DNA of 64,000 nucleotides from Diphasiastrum complanatum (GCA_029204225.1 CM055111.1:42596815-42660814), one strand, 5' to 3'; positions 1-11,750 are shown, counted from the first letter of the stretch. Translations and numbers: made by a program. The notes: generated from the letters alone by a model not told the origin.

Positions 1-2531
1 ATACCTTTAGTACCTGATGCAGTACCAAAGGTTACAAACTTCTATCGCTGTAATCCTAATGTGGCAGATTTGATAAAGAAAGAACTTTAGAGATTGCTTC
101 ACGCCGATTTCATTTATGAGATTGAGCATACCAAATGGATTTCACCGATTGTCATTGTTCCTAAGAAAAATGGAAAATTGCGAATCTGTGTGAATCTCAA
201 AGCATTGATTAAAGTGACACGGAAGGATTACTTTCCATTACCTTTTACTGAAAGCATTTTGGATCGCCTTGTTGGAGCGGAAGCTTATAGTTTCTTGGAT
301 GGATTTAGTGGCTCCAACCAGGTTAAGATTGCACCTGCCAATCGCCACAAAACTGCTTTTGCAACAGAATGGCGCACCTATGCTTACAAAGTAATGCCCT
401 TGAAATTTACTTGGACAACTTGAGAGTTCATAGTACAGATACAGACCACCTGGATCGATTGGAGAAAGTCTTTGAAAGATGCCGCAAATATCATATTTCT
501 CTAAATCCAAAAAAATGCCAGATATGGATTTCTCACGGAGTGGTGCTTGGACATGTGATATCAAGACATGGTATTGCCACCGATTACTCTAAGATCAAAG
601 TTATTGTGGAATTGCCACTGCCAGCAACAATTCGAGGAGTTTATGTGTTTATGGGTCATGCGAACTACTATCAAATTTTTATTATCTTCTTTGCGGATTT
701 AGCACGACCTATACACAAATTAACTATTGTTCCTATTTGGACAGTAGAGGCGTTAGAAGCCTTTGAAAAGTTAAAAAAAGCATTATGTTCAGCACCAATA
801 CTACGTTCTCCAGATTGGACATTAGAATTTCATGTTCATACGGACGTCTCAAAATACGCCATTGGATCAGTTTTGACGCAGCCAGGTGACTATAAGAAGG
901 ATTATCCTATATGATTTGCAAGCAGACAGCTTACAGATCCAGAGAAGAATTATTCAACAACAGAACGGGAAGTGCTAGCCATGATTTTTTTTGTTCAGAA
1001 ATTTCATCACTATCTCATGGAAGCCCACTTTGCATTTTATACGGATCGTCAACCATTACTTTACTTGGTAAATAAGACATGTAATACTGGACGTATTGCA
1101 AGATGGCTATTATTATTGACTGAATTTGACTTTCGAATTGTGGTCAGAAAGGGGAAGCAACATTATCTAGTCGATCACGTTTCATGAATTGAATTTGCAC
1201 CAGTTAATACTGAAGTGGATGATGAACTGCCAGATGCTGTGTTGTTCTATGTTGAAGCAGTACCTGAGTGGGCGACAAATATTGTTGAGTACCTGATGTT
1301 AGGACAACCGAATGACTCTTTGACAAAAGTATAGAAAAGACAATTGATTCATAAGGCTCAACCTTATCAATTAATTGCAGGACAATCGTATCGTCGTGGA
1401 TCAGATAATATTTTACGAAGATGTGTTTTATCGCATGAAGTACCAGATCTAATCATGTTTTCACATGATGGCATGGGTGGAGGACACTTCTCTACAGATA
1501 TTACTGTTTGCAAACTTTTGCAATCCGGTTGTTGGTGGCCTACACTTCATGAGGAAACAGAAAATTTTATTCAGACATGTGATGTCTGCCAGCGAGCACG
1601 ACGGCCTACTCGATAGAATTATGAACCCTTACATCCGGTTTTATCGCAAGCACCATTTGAAAAATGGGGACTGGATTATGTTGGTCCTATTCATCTCGCT
1701 GCTCAAGGATCTCAGGCTCACTACATTATCGTCGCAACTGATTATATGACCAAGTGGGTTGAAGCCAAACCTATCAAAGTAGCTGATGCGAAATCTACAA
1801 CTAAGTTTCTATATGAAAATATTATAGTCAGATTTGGATGTCCGATCGAAATTGTCAGTGATTGGAGTTTTGTTAATCAAACAATAAAGTGTTTACTGGA
1901 AGATTTTTTTGTTATACACAGATTTAGTACTCCCTATTATCCCAAAGGGAATGGACAAGCTGAATCTTCCAATAAGATTCTCTGCACCATTATAACAAAG
2001 ACAGTTGAAGCGAGTCGGTCTGATTGGGAACATAAACTGTATGCAACATTATGGGCATTCGGAACCACTTGCAAAAATAGTATAAATCAGACACCTTTTC
2101 AGCTGGTTTATGGTCAAGATGCTGTTATGCTAATTGAATTTTTAATCCCATCTTTACGCATAGTAGCAATGGAATGATTAAATGATGATCAGCCTTTACA
2201 ACTTCGCCATGATGCATTGTACAAATTATGTGAAACCCGATTGATGGCAGTTCATGCCTTAGAAGCAGAGAAAGCCCGCCGCAAGGCATGGCACGATTGG
2301 CGATTGCATAAGAAAGATCTGGAAGCAGGAGATCTTGCATTGATGTACAAAACCAAGTTGATCAAGGGTAAGTTGAAGTTTACTGGGAAAGGCCCGTATA
2401 AAGTGAAGGAAATCCTGAACTATGGCGCAGTAATTCTTGAGCACTTGGATGGGAAACGATTTGATACTCCGGTAAATGGCAGCCGATTACGCAAGTTTCG
2501 ACAGCCTACTCCGCCAGTTCAGCAAGCCTGA
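1..2531 (+). pseudogene. Gypsy pol remnant: RT, RNase H, integrase
   Basis: The RT fingers and palm start near 90 (segments ISPIVIVPKKNGKLRICVN and FPLPFTESILDRL). The motif that is normally Y-L-D-D reads YLDN near 410, and a piece of the palm with the usual FGLCNAP motif is deleted just before it. RNase H follows at about 830-1187 (TDVSKYAIGSVL, TDRQPLLYLVN). The zinc-binding N-terminus of integrase is at 1344-1616 and ends in CDVCQRARR. The core at about 1735-2170 shows ATDYMTKWVE, IVSDWSFVNQ and GQAESSNK, so all three acidic positions can be located. The C-terminal module (GKGPYKVKEI) is at 2217-2531. Stops lie near 421, 912, 1185, 1333, 1614 and 2175. It cannot encode an active polyprotein; by family it would have copied and integrated the element. 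Confidence 0.85.
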
Positions 2532-3317
2532 TTTCAATGTATTTTTTTTTTTATTTGTTTTCAATTTTTTGTTTTCTAAAATATAATTTGCTGACTTTTT
2601 TTGGATAAAGACAGTTGAAAAAGAAAAAAAAGACTGATGAGCAAAAGTCATGAAGTCATCAGCATAAGAAAACGGAAGCACAGTATTTTTATGGAAAATG
2701 ACTTAGAAAACCACTGTTTTGGTTCGATTGGGCCAATACAGTATCAAAAACCTTCGCTGAGCTCTCAGACTATACATCCACCCTTGATTTATCTAAATTC
2801 AGGTGGGCAAAGGTTTCTGACAAGAGAAAATTCAATTTTTGAGTCATGTGAATGCTCAATGATATGCCATTTTGGAAACCTTTGCCGAGCATCATAACGT
2901 CATTATGAACCTTCGTCGACCTGCTAGATGATCTTAAAATGTCAAAATCAGGTTGTCCATAGGTTCAGATTGTGGAAAAAAGCATTTATGACAGTACCTG
3001 GGCGAAGGTTCATCCTTCGCCAGCCCTGGAAAACGTTCGTCTGATAGGTTCAGATCCTAGAAACCTTCGCCAAGATTTATATAGCCTATTTTTACAGTAT
3101 TGTACATGCCTGCAAATTTTTGTTTAGAACTGATCAGTCCAACTACTATTCAGTGTAATGGACCCACCAAATTCACCTATAAGTTGGCTGAATTCGATTC
3201 ATTCCTCACTTGTGCTACCAAAGCTCTTGCGAATTTTTCTTGCGACCAAAGCCTTCCAAATTTCCTGCATTGACTTCTGATACATTCTCACACGGTTATA
3301 ATTCCTTTCTGATCATC
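2532..3317 (+). other. Untranslated stretch with clustered CTTCGCC-type motifs
   Basis: No reading frame with recognisable content is present between the integrase end and the ATG of the extra frame. The stretch carries several copies of a short motif close to AACCTTCGCCGA, in both orientations: near 2746, 2875, 2906, 3000-3022 (both orientations together) and 3059. The same motif family crowds the leader in front of gag in related copies (10640-10830, 25800-26520). It starts with a T-rich patch (2540-2575). Confidence 0.6.
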
Positions 3318-6229
3318 ATGTCTTCTACCGATACTTCCCAGTCTCCGCGTTATACTATCCATCATGATGTCCCATCTGCAACGGACATCATAATTCTTCC
3401 TAGCACAAACATGGTCACTCAGTGGATGACCCTTGTGGAGCCTCTACTTACTACAATGGGTATTCATGAAAGAGCCTTTTCGGGACACATCAATATGGAT
3501 TTCATCACTCTTGCCTTCAGTACGTGGAAGGAAGAGAAATCCAAGTTTTACATCACCTTCCAAGGAGTCACACACAAGGTGCGCATCACTGAGGCCGCAC
3601 TTGCAAGTATAGGAATCTCATCCGGTACGCATGCCTCACCCAATCACAAGCACGCCAAACAGGCCATCAAGCCATACATTAACCTCACCAACGATCTGCA
3701 TTGGACTAATGATGGTTACCTTCTGGAAGCCATCACTGAGCCTTCCATCCACACCGCTGTCCAATTGTTGAATCATTTCCTAATGGTTGACAACCTCAGG
3801 AAAGACCGCATCACATCTCAAATCCTTCACAGGATAGTGGAGTCCCACATCAAGTTGGCCAAAGCCCCTCTTGAACCATATAATTGGTTCAAGACTGTTT
3901 CTGGTGAGCTCAAGCGAGCTATTAAGGCCAATACAAAGCAGCAGTTCATCGTTGGCTCTCTATTGTCCCTCTTAGCCGCTTCTCACTTAGAAAACAGAAT
4001 CCATGTCTTCCACCTGGATTTTGTGCTTTTGGTTTACAAAGAAGCACCAGCTGAGTCATTTCACCAGGCCTCAAGTTCTCATAGTCGTCATCGTCCACGC
4101 AGCGAGATCGTAATTCCTGACTCGCCTTTCGCGTCACGACGTCGTACTAGACATACCTCGTCAGCTGCGCTTTCACCCCCTGCTGTTGTTCACACTGAAC
4201 TTCCCATTTCCCTCGTCTCTGCTCTCATACAAGGACAGTCTGTGACCATTGGGCCTACCATTTCCATCACAGCTGCCCAGGCCGCCTCACCCCCGCACAC
4301 CGAAGCAACCTCATCCAACACACAGTTCTTCATGGACATGTTCGATGATTCCAACCCCCTTTGGGCCACCGAAATCTTTGAAATGCCCCAGAGCCCAGCA
4401 CCCTTTGAACCCCAATGCCCTGGAAGAGAATTCGGGCATATCCATGAAGCTACTGTTGGTGTTGAAGATGCCAGTCAGCAACCACCCACACAAGGTAGCC
4501 CAGCCACACTTCGGGTCGACACAGCTGTCAAGTCACCAAAGCAGTTCAACGCCACGGTGCCTGAAGGGTTTGAAGACGAGGATATTTTTGAAGAAGAAGA
4601 GACTTTGGCACCTATTCCAAGCCTACCACGGACAGTACCATCAGGGTCTCCTACTGCTACCACCTCCATGACTGTCGATTCTGGTGATGCTCTCGGGTTA
4701 GTTTCAAGCCTTGGGCAAGTGATCCAGTCTATGCTGGATAAAAAAAAATGGAACAAAGGATCTTTGTTTTAGGATCTGAAAACACTCTGATCAGCTAAAA
4801 AATTGTCCAGCTGGATCGAGAGGTGAAGATAGCCAAGCAACATGAAGAAAAGGTTGAAAGCGAAAAGACATTGGCCCAGCAACAAGCTGATCGCTTGGAA
4901 ACCGACATCAGCTCCCTGCAAAATGCCCTGGCAACCGCACAGGATCAGGTAGATAAGGCAGTGCAAGATGACATGAAACAGGTGCAGCTGTTGAAGGGGC
5001 AATCACAAATGGCCGAACAAGATTGCACACGACTTCAAGGTGAATTGGATGCGACCACCCTTGAGCGTGATGCGTATCTGCAAACACAAATACCCGATCA
5101 TCCGGTCACACCGACGGAGATTGCATATTTGTTCAAGAAAGTGGAAACATACAAAGTGGCCCTTCAGGGATTCCAAGGCCACTTTGATAGGTTCAAAGGA
5201 GTAGCTTCAATCGAGTTGGAAAAGGCAAAAGAGACCATCAACGCCTATGAACAAGCCGTCGCTCAAGTGTTGGAAGCCGGACCACAAATCCTCATCCCGG
5301 TCATGCCGCAATTCTCCCCTTCGTGCCAAGAAGCTGTACAGATGGATACAGGAGTTGATTCGAGCATGGACCAGGGGGGAGCTCCATATCTAACAGATCA
5401 ACCGCCAACTATACCGGCAGTACAAGCGGGTCCATCCTCATCAAGGACAGGCCATTTATTCAGAAGGCCCATCAACGTCGAGGACCAGATCTAGACCTTC
5501 TTAAAGCAGTATCCACATGAGTCCTCGCGTGGTGGATGGGTTCTCAAATTTAAGACCTCTGAGATCGAGGCCGACAAAGAATTGGACAAAATACCTGCAC
5601 TGGGAGAGCAACCGGCATGGAGAATCACGGTTTTTGATAAAACTCCGAAATCACTTAGGAGTTACATCGTCAGCCCTTGCCAGTTGCGGGTAGATCCTTA
5701 TTACGTGCCAATGCCGCGAAGACAAAAATGGAAAGATTTGGGATTGGCTATGGATAAAATCACCATCCATACGCCCAATTGGCCAATCATCCACCAGTCT
5801 TACAACTGGAATATTTCAGTGGATTTCCATCGGGCCTTACAAGCATATCAGAGAGAGTATGTCCACTCTCCGGATCCAACAGTGCGACAATTGGCAATTT
5901 TTGCAAAAGATCTAACTTTGTTGGCGTCAGTGGCAACCAAATGGGACGATTGTCTTCCTACCTTGGCATTTGATCCAAATAAGCCGATGGCCTCAGAGCA
6001 AATCAAAGAATAGTTGTCGATTGCTTGACTGTATTTCCATGCGGCTATGATGGGAGGCTCTTGGGAATCTCACTTCACTTGATGGACAACTTCCAAGTGG
6101 ATTGTCGGAGCCCACCGTTGTTTTCTGCCGCATAATTTGGATTTCAATACTGCATGCCTTGACTTTATGGAGAAGGTGCGGTATCATTTAATTAAGATTC
6201 GGCGCGAAGCCAATAAAGGTCCCCAATAA
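3318..6229 (+). pseudogene. Large extra reading frame of Gy-1 (about 970 codons), function unknown
   Basis: The frame starts at ATG 3318 and stays open to about 4740. A run of A (4740-4748) then shifts the frame by one base, and the second frame continues to TAA at 6227-6229, broken only by stops at 4795, 5492, 6011, 6026 and about 6068. Visible layout: an N-terminal region of about 250 residues that looks folded (segments FSTWKEEKSKFYITFQGV, HKVRITEAALASIG), a Pro/Ser/Thr-rich region (about 260-480), a Lys/Glu/Gln-rich heptad region likely to be a coiled coil (about 490-660), and a C-terminal region (WRITVFDKTPKSLRSYIV to LIKIRREANKG). I see no signal peptide, clear membrane segment, RNase H or protease motif. 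Its place matches the env-like or accessory frames of Athila/Tat elements, but I cannot assign a function. A second copy (21791-22895, - strand) reads Q and R where this copy has the stops at 6011 and 6026, so those stops are secondary. Confidence 0.75.
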
Positions 6230-6264
6230 CTGCATATTGCAGGTGTCGTGGGACCGCCACCAAT

Positions 6265-6279
6265 TTTGGTGGGGGATGC
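6265..6279 (+). other. Polypurine tract of Gy-1
   Basis: A purine-rich stretch (TTTTGGTGGGGGATGC) lies directly before the LTR start TGTTGGAGGG at 6280, where the plus-strand primer for reverse transcription is expected. Confidence 0.65.
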
Positions 6280-7024
6280 TGTTGGAGGGTTTGCGGATCC
6301 CAAGACAACCCTAACCCTAGTTATAAGTGAGAGGGATTTGGCACCCTGTGTGTGTAAGTCCAACCCGATAATCACATATTATTTAGTTAGTTAAAAGTCA
6401 ATAAAAGGACTTTAGGCCTTTTTACGAGACTTTTAATGTCGCAGGGCCTAAATGTCAAGTTAGTGAATAAAGTTGGGTTTCCCTCCAATTTTGATGGTTC
6501 CCACACTTTTTTAAATTTGCATAAAAAGAGAGGCAAGACTAGACCAATAGGATTTAGAGGCCAGGGTCCTCCTCTCTACTATAAAAAGGGACCAACTTGA
6601 GTTGCTCCTCATGTTCATTTTCTCATCTCAATAAAGCAGATTGGTTCTCTTTAGAAATAGATTGATGAATGTCCTTGCTTTTCCTCTCTTTTCCTCCATT
6701 TCTCATGCTTTCTTTGAATTTTGCTAATTGTTGGATTTGATCATTATTGGGATTGCTATTTCTTATGCTTTTTGTGAGAGAGAAAGGGAGAGAGAGAAGA
6801 GTAAGTTTCTATCATTGTTGTGGATTTAGGGCTAATGGAAGTAGGGTTAATGGATGTAGTGTTAATGCTTAGTGTTAATGGATGTTAGTGTTAGATCCTC
6901 CATTCATGTTGAAATCTGAACTATATGTGGGAATGAACCTCCGCATGACAACTAACTCCGTCTCTTTGATGCTAGATTGACTAGATCTTGGATTCAGGTT
7001 AGGCAAGGAAAGAAACCCACTACA
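6280..7024 (+). repeat. 3' LTR of Gy-1 (745 bases)
   Basis: It begins TGTTGGAGGG and ends CCACTACA, giving TG...CA ends. The same sequence, reverse-complemented and with an internal deletion, lies at 26854-27403, and partial copies lie at 9048-9236, 11753-11886 and 21573-21790. It carries a TATA box and a polyadenylation-like signal (separate entry). Confidence 0.85.
6580..6635 (+). promoter_or_regulatory. TATA box and AATAAA signal in the Gy-1 LTR
   Basis: TATAAAAAG at 6580-6588 is followed by AATAAA at 6630-6635, the usual order for an LTR promoter and an R-region polyadenylation signal. The - strand LTR at 26854-27403 keeps the TATA (near 27280). Confidence 0.6.
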
Positions 7025-7029
7025 GATCC

Positions 7030-7530
7030 TGTTGGATTTACTCCTTCTACTCTCCTAAATCCCAATTTTAATCAGCCTCCATTCATGCTGCATATTTACT
7101 AACGTTGTCATGCAGTCTGCATTTTTACGCACAAATTTGCACAGATGAAGAAAAGGCGAATGAATTGCGACACTGTGCTCTTACACAGGTTATGGTGACG
7201 GACGAAAAGGGGACACTACCTTACTAAATGCCAAAAGTTTCCTAAAATCTAAGGCACCATGTAAATCTTATCCTAAGGCCATTTGTAAGACCACGCTCAC
7301 CCTATGCAGTTGCGCTAACAGATTGGACAACGATTGCAGCCACCCACGATCTCTTACAGACAGCACATCCACTCTGTACTTTCACATCTACACACTTGTA
7401 ATATTATTAAATACCATCTATGTTTTCACATACGGGAGATGAACAATGTATGAAAAGATAAGGAGAGACTAGGAGAAGAGGTTTGATTCCTCATTACAGA
7501 TAGAAATAAGCTTTGTAGGGCACTATAGCT
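7030..7530 (+). repeat. Copia family A LTR, 5' part
   Basis: It starts TGTTGGATTTACTCC and matches the first half of the longer LTR at 19297. At about 7530, after GTAGGGCAC, it jumps straight into gag sequence, so the rest of the LTR and the gag start are deleted. Confidence 0.75.
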
Positions 7531-8597
7531 GCTAAGCTACATCTTAGGAAGAAATTCTACTCCCTCAAGATGACGAATGGTGATTCTCTGTAGAATCTTA
7601 TTAATCAATTCAAGAACCTGCTAAGACAAATGCCACTATCGAATCTATCATAGACGATCAAGATGCGGTAATGCAACTGCTTACAAGCTTGCCAAGTTCT
7701 TACGATAGCTGGGTGATGATAATCACGACTCATCCAGAATTGACTCTTTCAAGAGTCATCACTATGTTGTTGCAAGAAGACACGCAAAGGAATGAAGCCT
7801 CGAGTTCCTCAGCTGATTCTCACACCTTGTACACCAACAAGAGCACGACAAAGCAGAAGAAGAAGAAAGGCCCGGAAGCAACCAAAGCCAAACTAGAAAC
7901 TAGCTCAGCACAAGGAACAGTCGAATCCGCAGATGAAGAAAAAGCTATTCTGCAAATACTACTAATGAAACAACCACAAAATAGAAGACTGACGAATACT
8001 TTAAGCGAAGAACAACAACAAAGGACAGTCGAATCAAGTGGCAAATGCAGCTGTAGAAGCCCCACAGCCCATTCAAGAAGCGGATCATGATGCCTTCATG
8101 ACCAACCATCAAGGAGCATCTGGTGACAGTTCTTGGTTCCTAAATTCTGAAGCCACTCAGCACATGACTAGCCCGATTGGCTGTTTCGAGTCCTATACAC
8201 CTTGCAGTACCCAAAAATTCGTTCACCTTGGCGACAATAGCACACAAGCTATTATGCTTTGCAAACGATCAATCTAACCTACTCTCTAAAGTCCTGTATG
8301 TACCTAAGTTATCTACAAATCTGCTCTCTGTAAGCAAAATCACAGATCTAGGACACAGACTAGAATTTGAATGTGATCAATGTAAAGTAGTTGATAGGAC
8401 ATGCAAGATCCTAGCACTCAGAAAGAGACATGGATACTTGTATAAATTAAGTCATTGCTTTTCTACCTCTAGTCATGCTCTGAGTACTTCAATTCATTCA
8501 AATAAAAGTTTACTTTGGTATTATAGACTTGGTCATTGAAATTATGTTGTTGTAGAACGAATGTCTAGACAATCTATTATTCTTGATCTCAACTATT
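7531..8597 (+). pseudogene. Copia A gag, protease and pre-integrase fragment
   Basis: Gag of the UBN2 type is readable from about 7560 (LLTSLPSSYDSWVMIITTH, LSRVITMLLQEDTQRNE) and ends in a Lys-rich stretch. The zinc knuckle near 7950 is degenerate. The protease motif, normally D-S-G/A, reads WFLNSEATQHMT near 8134-8166, so the catalytic Asp is Asn (8143-8145). The pre-integrase segment follows (VPKLSTNLLSVSKIT, then HKLRLGH-like sequence ending at a stop near 8539). Frameshifts lie around 8090 and 8270. At 8597 it changes abruptly into a gypsy leader. It is the same family as 20551-21571. Confidence 0.8.
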
Positions 8598-9236
8598 AGG
8601 GTTTTGGTAATTTTTTGGTGTTTTTCTGATGTTTCTGGAAATCTGCTGGAAATTAACCTTCGCTCTTCAAACTGAAGGTTCTGTGATAAAAATTGAAGGT
8701 GTATGCAACTCAATGAAGGTTTCCTGAAAGAGGGCAAAAAGTTATCAGTTATGATGATGATTTTTGCCTCCTTTTGACCAAAATCTGGCAGATGTGACCA
8801 ATTTTTGTTGTTTTTTCTGATACCTCAGATCCAAATGGATTTTAAGATTGGTGATATGAATAGCTTTTCTTGTTCTTGAATCAAATTAGATTTCAAACAA
8901 GCAAATCCACTCAAATCAAGCAAAATCACTCCCAAACTAACCCTAAATGGAGATCTAAACAACAAGATGCCTAATGCAAGCTAACCATCCAACAAACATG
9001 CTGCAAACTGAAAAATTGGTGTAGCTCCCCGGCAATGGCGCCAAAATTGTAGTGGATTTCTTTCCTTGCCTAACCTCAAACCAAGATCTAGTCAATCTAG
9101 CATCAAAGAGATGAAGTTAGTTATCACGTGTAGATTCGTTCCCATGAGAGCGATAGTATAGTTTAGATTTCAGCATGAATGAAGATCCACATCTAACTCT
9201 AACATCCATTAACCCCAAACATTAACACTACATCCA
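8598..9236 (-). repeat. Gypsy leader, tRNA-Asp-type PBS and LTR 3' part (inverted fragment)
   Basis: Read on the - strand, an LTR piece (9236 to 9048, ending CCACTACA) is followed by the PBS and then by leader sequence with CTTCGCC/GAAGGT motifs down to 8598. The stretch matches 26400-27060. The LTR breaks off at about 9236, where a copia integrase begins. Confidence 0.75.
9026..9043 (-). other. Primer-binding site, tRNA-Asp type
   Basis: On the - strand TGGCGCCATTGCCGGGGA follows the LTR end by four bases. It closely resembles the tRNA-Asp-complementary PBS of Athila/Tat elements. Confidence 0.65.
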
Positions 9237-10195
9237 TTTACACTGGGATTTGTTGCTGGGTAGTAGCAACATCTTCGTCTGATTTGTTGTCTTGAAGTGG
9301 GTCGACAATAGACATGCCTGAGCCAGAAGCTCGGATTGTTGTGTCAATGGCAGGTGATGAAGGTTCTTATCGAGCAATATCCTTGCCTTTGAGGTCGACG
9401 AACTGATCCTCGACATAGACTGTATCCCAGCTATACAAGATTTGTTCTGTATCAGGATTGTATAGCTTGTAAGTGTTATCAGACAAATTATATCCGATTA
9501 GGATGGTCTTTAGACCTTGGAAGTCCAATTTTTTCCTTGTGTCCTTTGGGATCTGTGCGTAGGCAATGCACCCAAACACTCTTAGGTTCTTCAAAGAAGG
9601 CTTAGAGCTTGTCCACACCTCATGGGGTGTCTTTTCTGAGAGAGCTTTGGTCGAACATCTGTTCTGGATGTAAGCTGCAGTGGAGACAGCTTCAGTCCAG
9701 AATCTCTTTGGCAACGATGCATGTGCTAGCATACACTTAGCAGATTCGACCAGAGTATGGTTTTTCCTCTCAGCTAAGCCATTAGATTGGGGACTGTAAG
9801 GAGTGATGAATTGCTGCTCAATGCCATGGCTTTGGCAGTACTCCTTGAACTCGACAGAGATATATTCTCCACCATTATCTGACCTTAGGGTCTTGATTGT
9901 CCTTCCAGTCTCCTTTTCTGCATGCTCCTTGAAGATTTTGAAGCAGTTGAATGCCTTTAATTTTTTCTTTATGAAATACACCATAGTTCTTTTGGAGAGA
10001 ATTCATCAATAAAGGTTATAAAATACTTGGCATCCTTCAGTGAATGATTTTTTATTGGGCCACAAATATATGAATGTACAACATCTAGCAATTCTCTAGC
10101 AACATGCCGATGGCTTGACTTAAATGGCTTCCTAGTTTGTTTACCAACTAGACAGCCTTGACAGACAGGTAGCTCGACTTTTTCGCGAGGAATTA
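9237..10195 (-). pseudogene. Copia integrase fragment
   Basis: The longest open part (9984 to 9367) contains TLRSDNGGEYISVEF and NGLAERKNHTLVE, the second Asp and the Glu of the D-D-E site, followed by the copia block KNLRVFGCIAYAQIP. Upstream, around 10160-9990, a frame carries the end of the zinc module (GCLVGKQTRKPF) and a damaged first-Asp region (ITFIDEF). The downstream linker is at 9366-9237. No RT is attached. It sits between two pieces of gypsy sequence, replacing the middle of that LTR. Similarity to families A-C places it in Ty1/copia. Confidence 0.8.
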
Positions 10196-10269
10196 GTGAG
10201 ATAGAAGAAGAGGTCTAGGCTCGCACTTCACTGTATTAAGATGAATGTAAGCAATGATCAGAAAAAGAA

Positions 10270-11070
10270 TCTCCGCCAGATTCACTGTGCATAGGTGTGA
10301 TTCAGATCTATCTACTACCAGGTCGGCGAAGAATAATACCAAAAAAAGAAGGTTTTTCGAAGGATCAGTTGTCATATTGCCATATTTTTGTCAAAAAAAA
10401 CTTTTTTTGCAAAAATACCAGTATTACTCTTGATTATTCGCCAATACCTTCGTCGCAAAACTAAACTGTGGCATAAAAGGCTTGGTCATTTGAGCCTACA
10501 AAGCCTTAGCTTGATGAGAAAAAATTTCAAAAATTTTATTCATAGTAAAATACTATATTTGAGTTCGACAAAGATTCCTCTTGCCCAGATCATGAAAAAT
10601 CTTGATTTTTACCCTCGCCAAACTACATAAACTGTGTTTTCTTGTATCAGAAACCTTCGCCGAGTTTACCCTAGTTTTATCTGTTTTTGCATCTGAGAGT
10701 TCAACGAAGGTTATTTTTCTAGAAATTGTCCAAAAAACTGATCAGAGAGTTTTTTTTTCCAAATAGCACTGCTAAACCTTCGCCGAGCCAATCTTTGCCT
10801 AGGAAACCTTCGCCAGTACTATTTTTAGGTTCTCATTTTCCAAATCAAGTCTCTGTCAAAATTTGGGTCAAATTTGATACATTCTGATTTGGATTCTGAG
10901 AAATTTTTCAATTTTTGGAAAGTATCGATTGATTGAATTTCAAAATCTTTTTCACGATATATAAATCAGATTCTTGAAAGTGAAATAGATCTAGCAGATC
11001 TGATCTAAGATAGTTTTGATTGAAAAATCTAGATCCAATCTCATTGTCTGTCTGATTTGAATCTGTGAAA
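10270..11070 (+). other. Gypsy leader with repeated CTTCGCC motifs
   Basis: It is the reverse complement of the leader at 25559-26400. AACCTTCGCCGA-like copies occur near 10650, 10787 and 10809, with inverted copies near 10350 and 10710. No coding content; it runs to the gag ATG at 11071. Confidence 0.65.
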
Positions 11071-11750
11071 ATGGCTGTCCCTGGAGCTGCTCCTAGAGGT
11101 GCTCCTCAAGAAGTCAATCCAATCATTGTTAGAAGAGCACCTCGTTTGGATCTACCCAAATACAATGGATTAACCGATCCAGTTAGATTTCTTCAAATCT
11201 ATGTTGAATCTTCTGAAGTCCATGGCGAGATTTTTCTCCAAGATAAACTTAAGCTTTTTCCTATGGCCTTAATAGGCACAGCACAAGATTGGTACTATAA
11301 TCAAGATGAAACTGAGCGTACACATTGGGAGGTTGTTAAAAGAGCCCTTATCACACGGTTCAAACCGCGGAAGTTTATGGAAGACCCTTTTCTACTTTTA
11401 AGTAAAATTAAAATGGGAAAGCAAAAATGGTTCAAGATTACATTGAAAGGGTGAATTGCCTCAGATCTGAGTGCGAACCTGAGTTCATTAACGAAAATGC
11501 CATGAATATGTGGTTTTTGTCAGGTCTACCTAAACGGATCAGACGTGAGCTGAAACGCCATATTGAGTATGCAATGTTGCAGAATGCTATGGATGATGCA
11601 ATTCGGGAGGAGGATGAGGATTCAGATGATGAGCCGAATATCCAGAAGCAGAAAGAACCAGTAGCAGATCTAGTACATGTTGATTATACACCATTAATCG
11701 ATATACCAACAACATCTGGAGTCTATACAAATTTTCATGTAGAAAAATGA
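11071..11750 (+). pseudogene. Gypsy gag with internal deletion (Gy-3)
   Basis: The ATG at 11071 opens a gag frame with the retrotransposon gag core: RRAPRLDLPKYNGLTDPVRF, WYYNQDETERTHWEVVKR. A one-base slip in an A run near 11425 moves it to another frame (VQDYIERVNCLRSECEPEF ... AIREEDEDSDDEPN) that ends at 11750. Compared with the copy at 24222-25558, the block with the zinc knuckles is missing: DEPNI joins directly to KQKEPVAD. The encoded protein would lack its nucleic-acid-binding part. Right after the stop the sequence turns into an inverted LTR piece. Confidence 0.8.

Larger units (their letters stand above)
1..7024 (+). mobile_element. Ty3/gypsy (Athila/Tat-type) retrotransposon Gy-1, 5' side beyond window
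   Basis: One element can be followed from RT at the left edge through RNase H and integrase (to 2531), an untranslated stretch, a long extra frame (3318-6229), a polypurine tract near 6265-6279 and a 3' LTR (6280-7024) ending CCACTACA. I place it outside the chromoviruses because the integrase C-terminus carries no chromodomain, and because related copies (9024-9043, 26830-26849) have a primer-binding site that resembles the 3' end of tRNA-Asp, which is known for Athila/Tat elements. An extra frame between integrase and the 3' LTR also fits that clade. The coding parts are broken by stops and small deletions. A five-base GATCC (7025-7029) separates the LTR from a copia LTR; the matching target duplication would lie outside the window. 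Confidence 0.85.

Noticed and set aside
3210-3317. Extended N-terminus of the large extra frame
   Set aside because: The frame is open upstream but without an ATG; ATG 3318 is the first in-frame start and the upstream part belongs to the untranslated motif region.
4249-4671. Second open frame overlapping the large extra frame
   Set aside because: It is a shadow frame: Pro/His-rich by codon shift and not supported by the second element copy.
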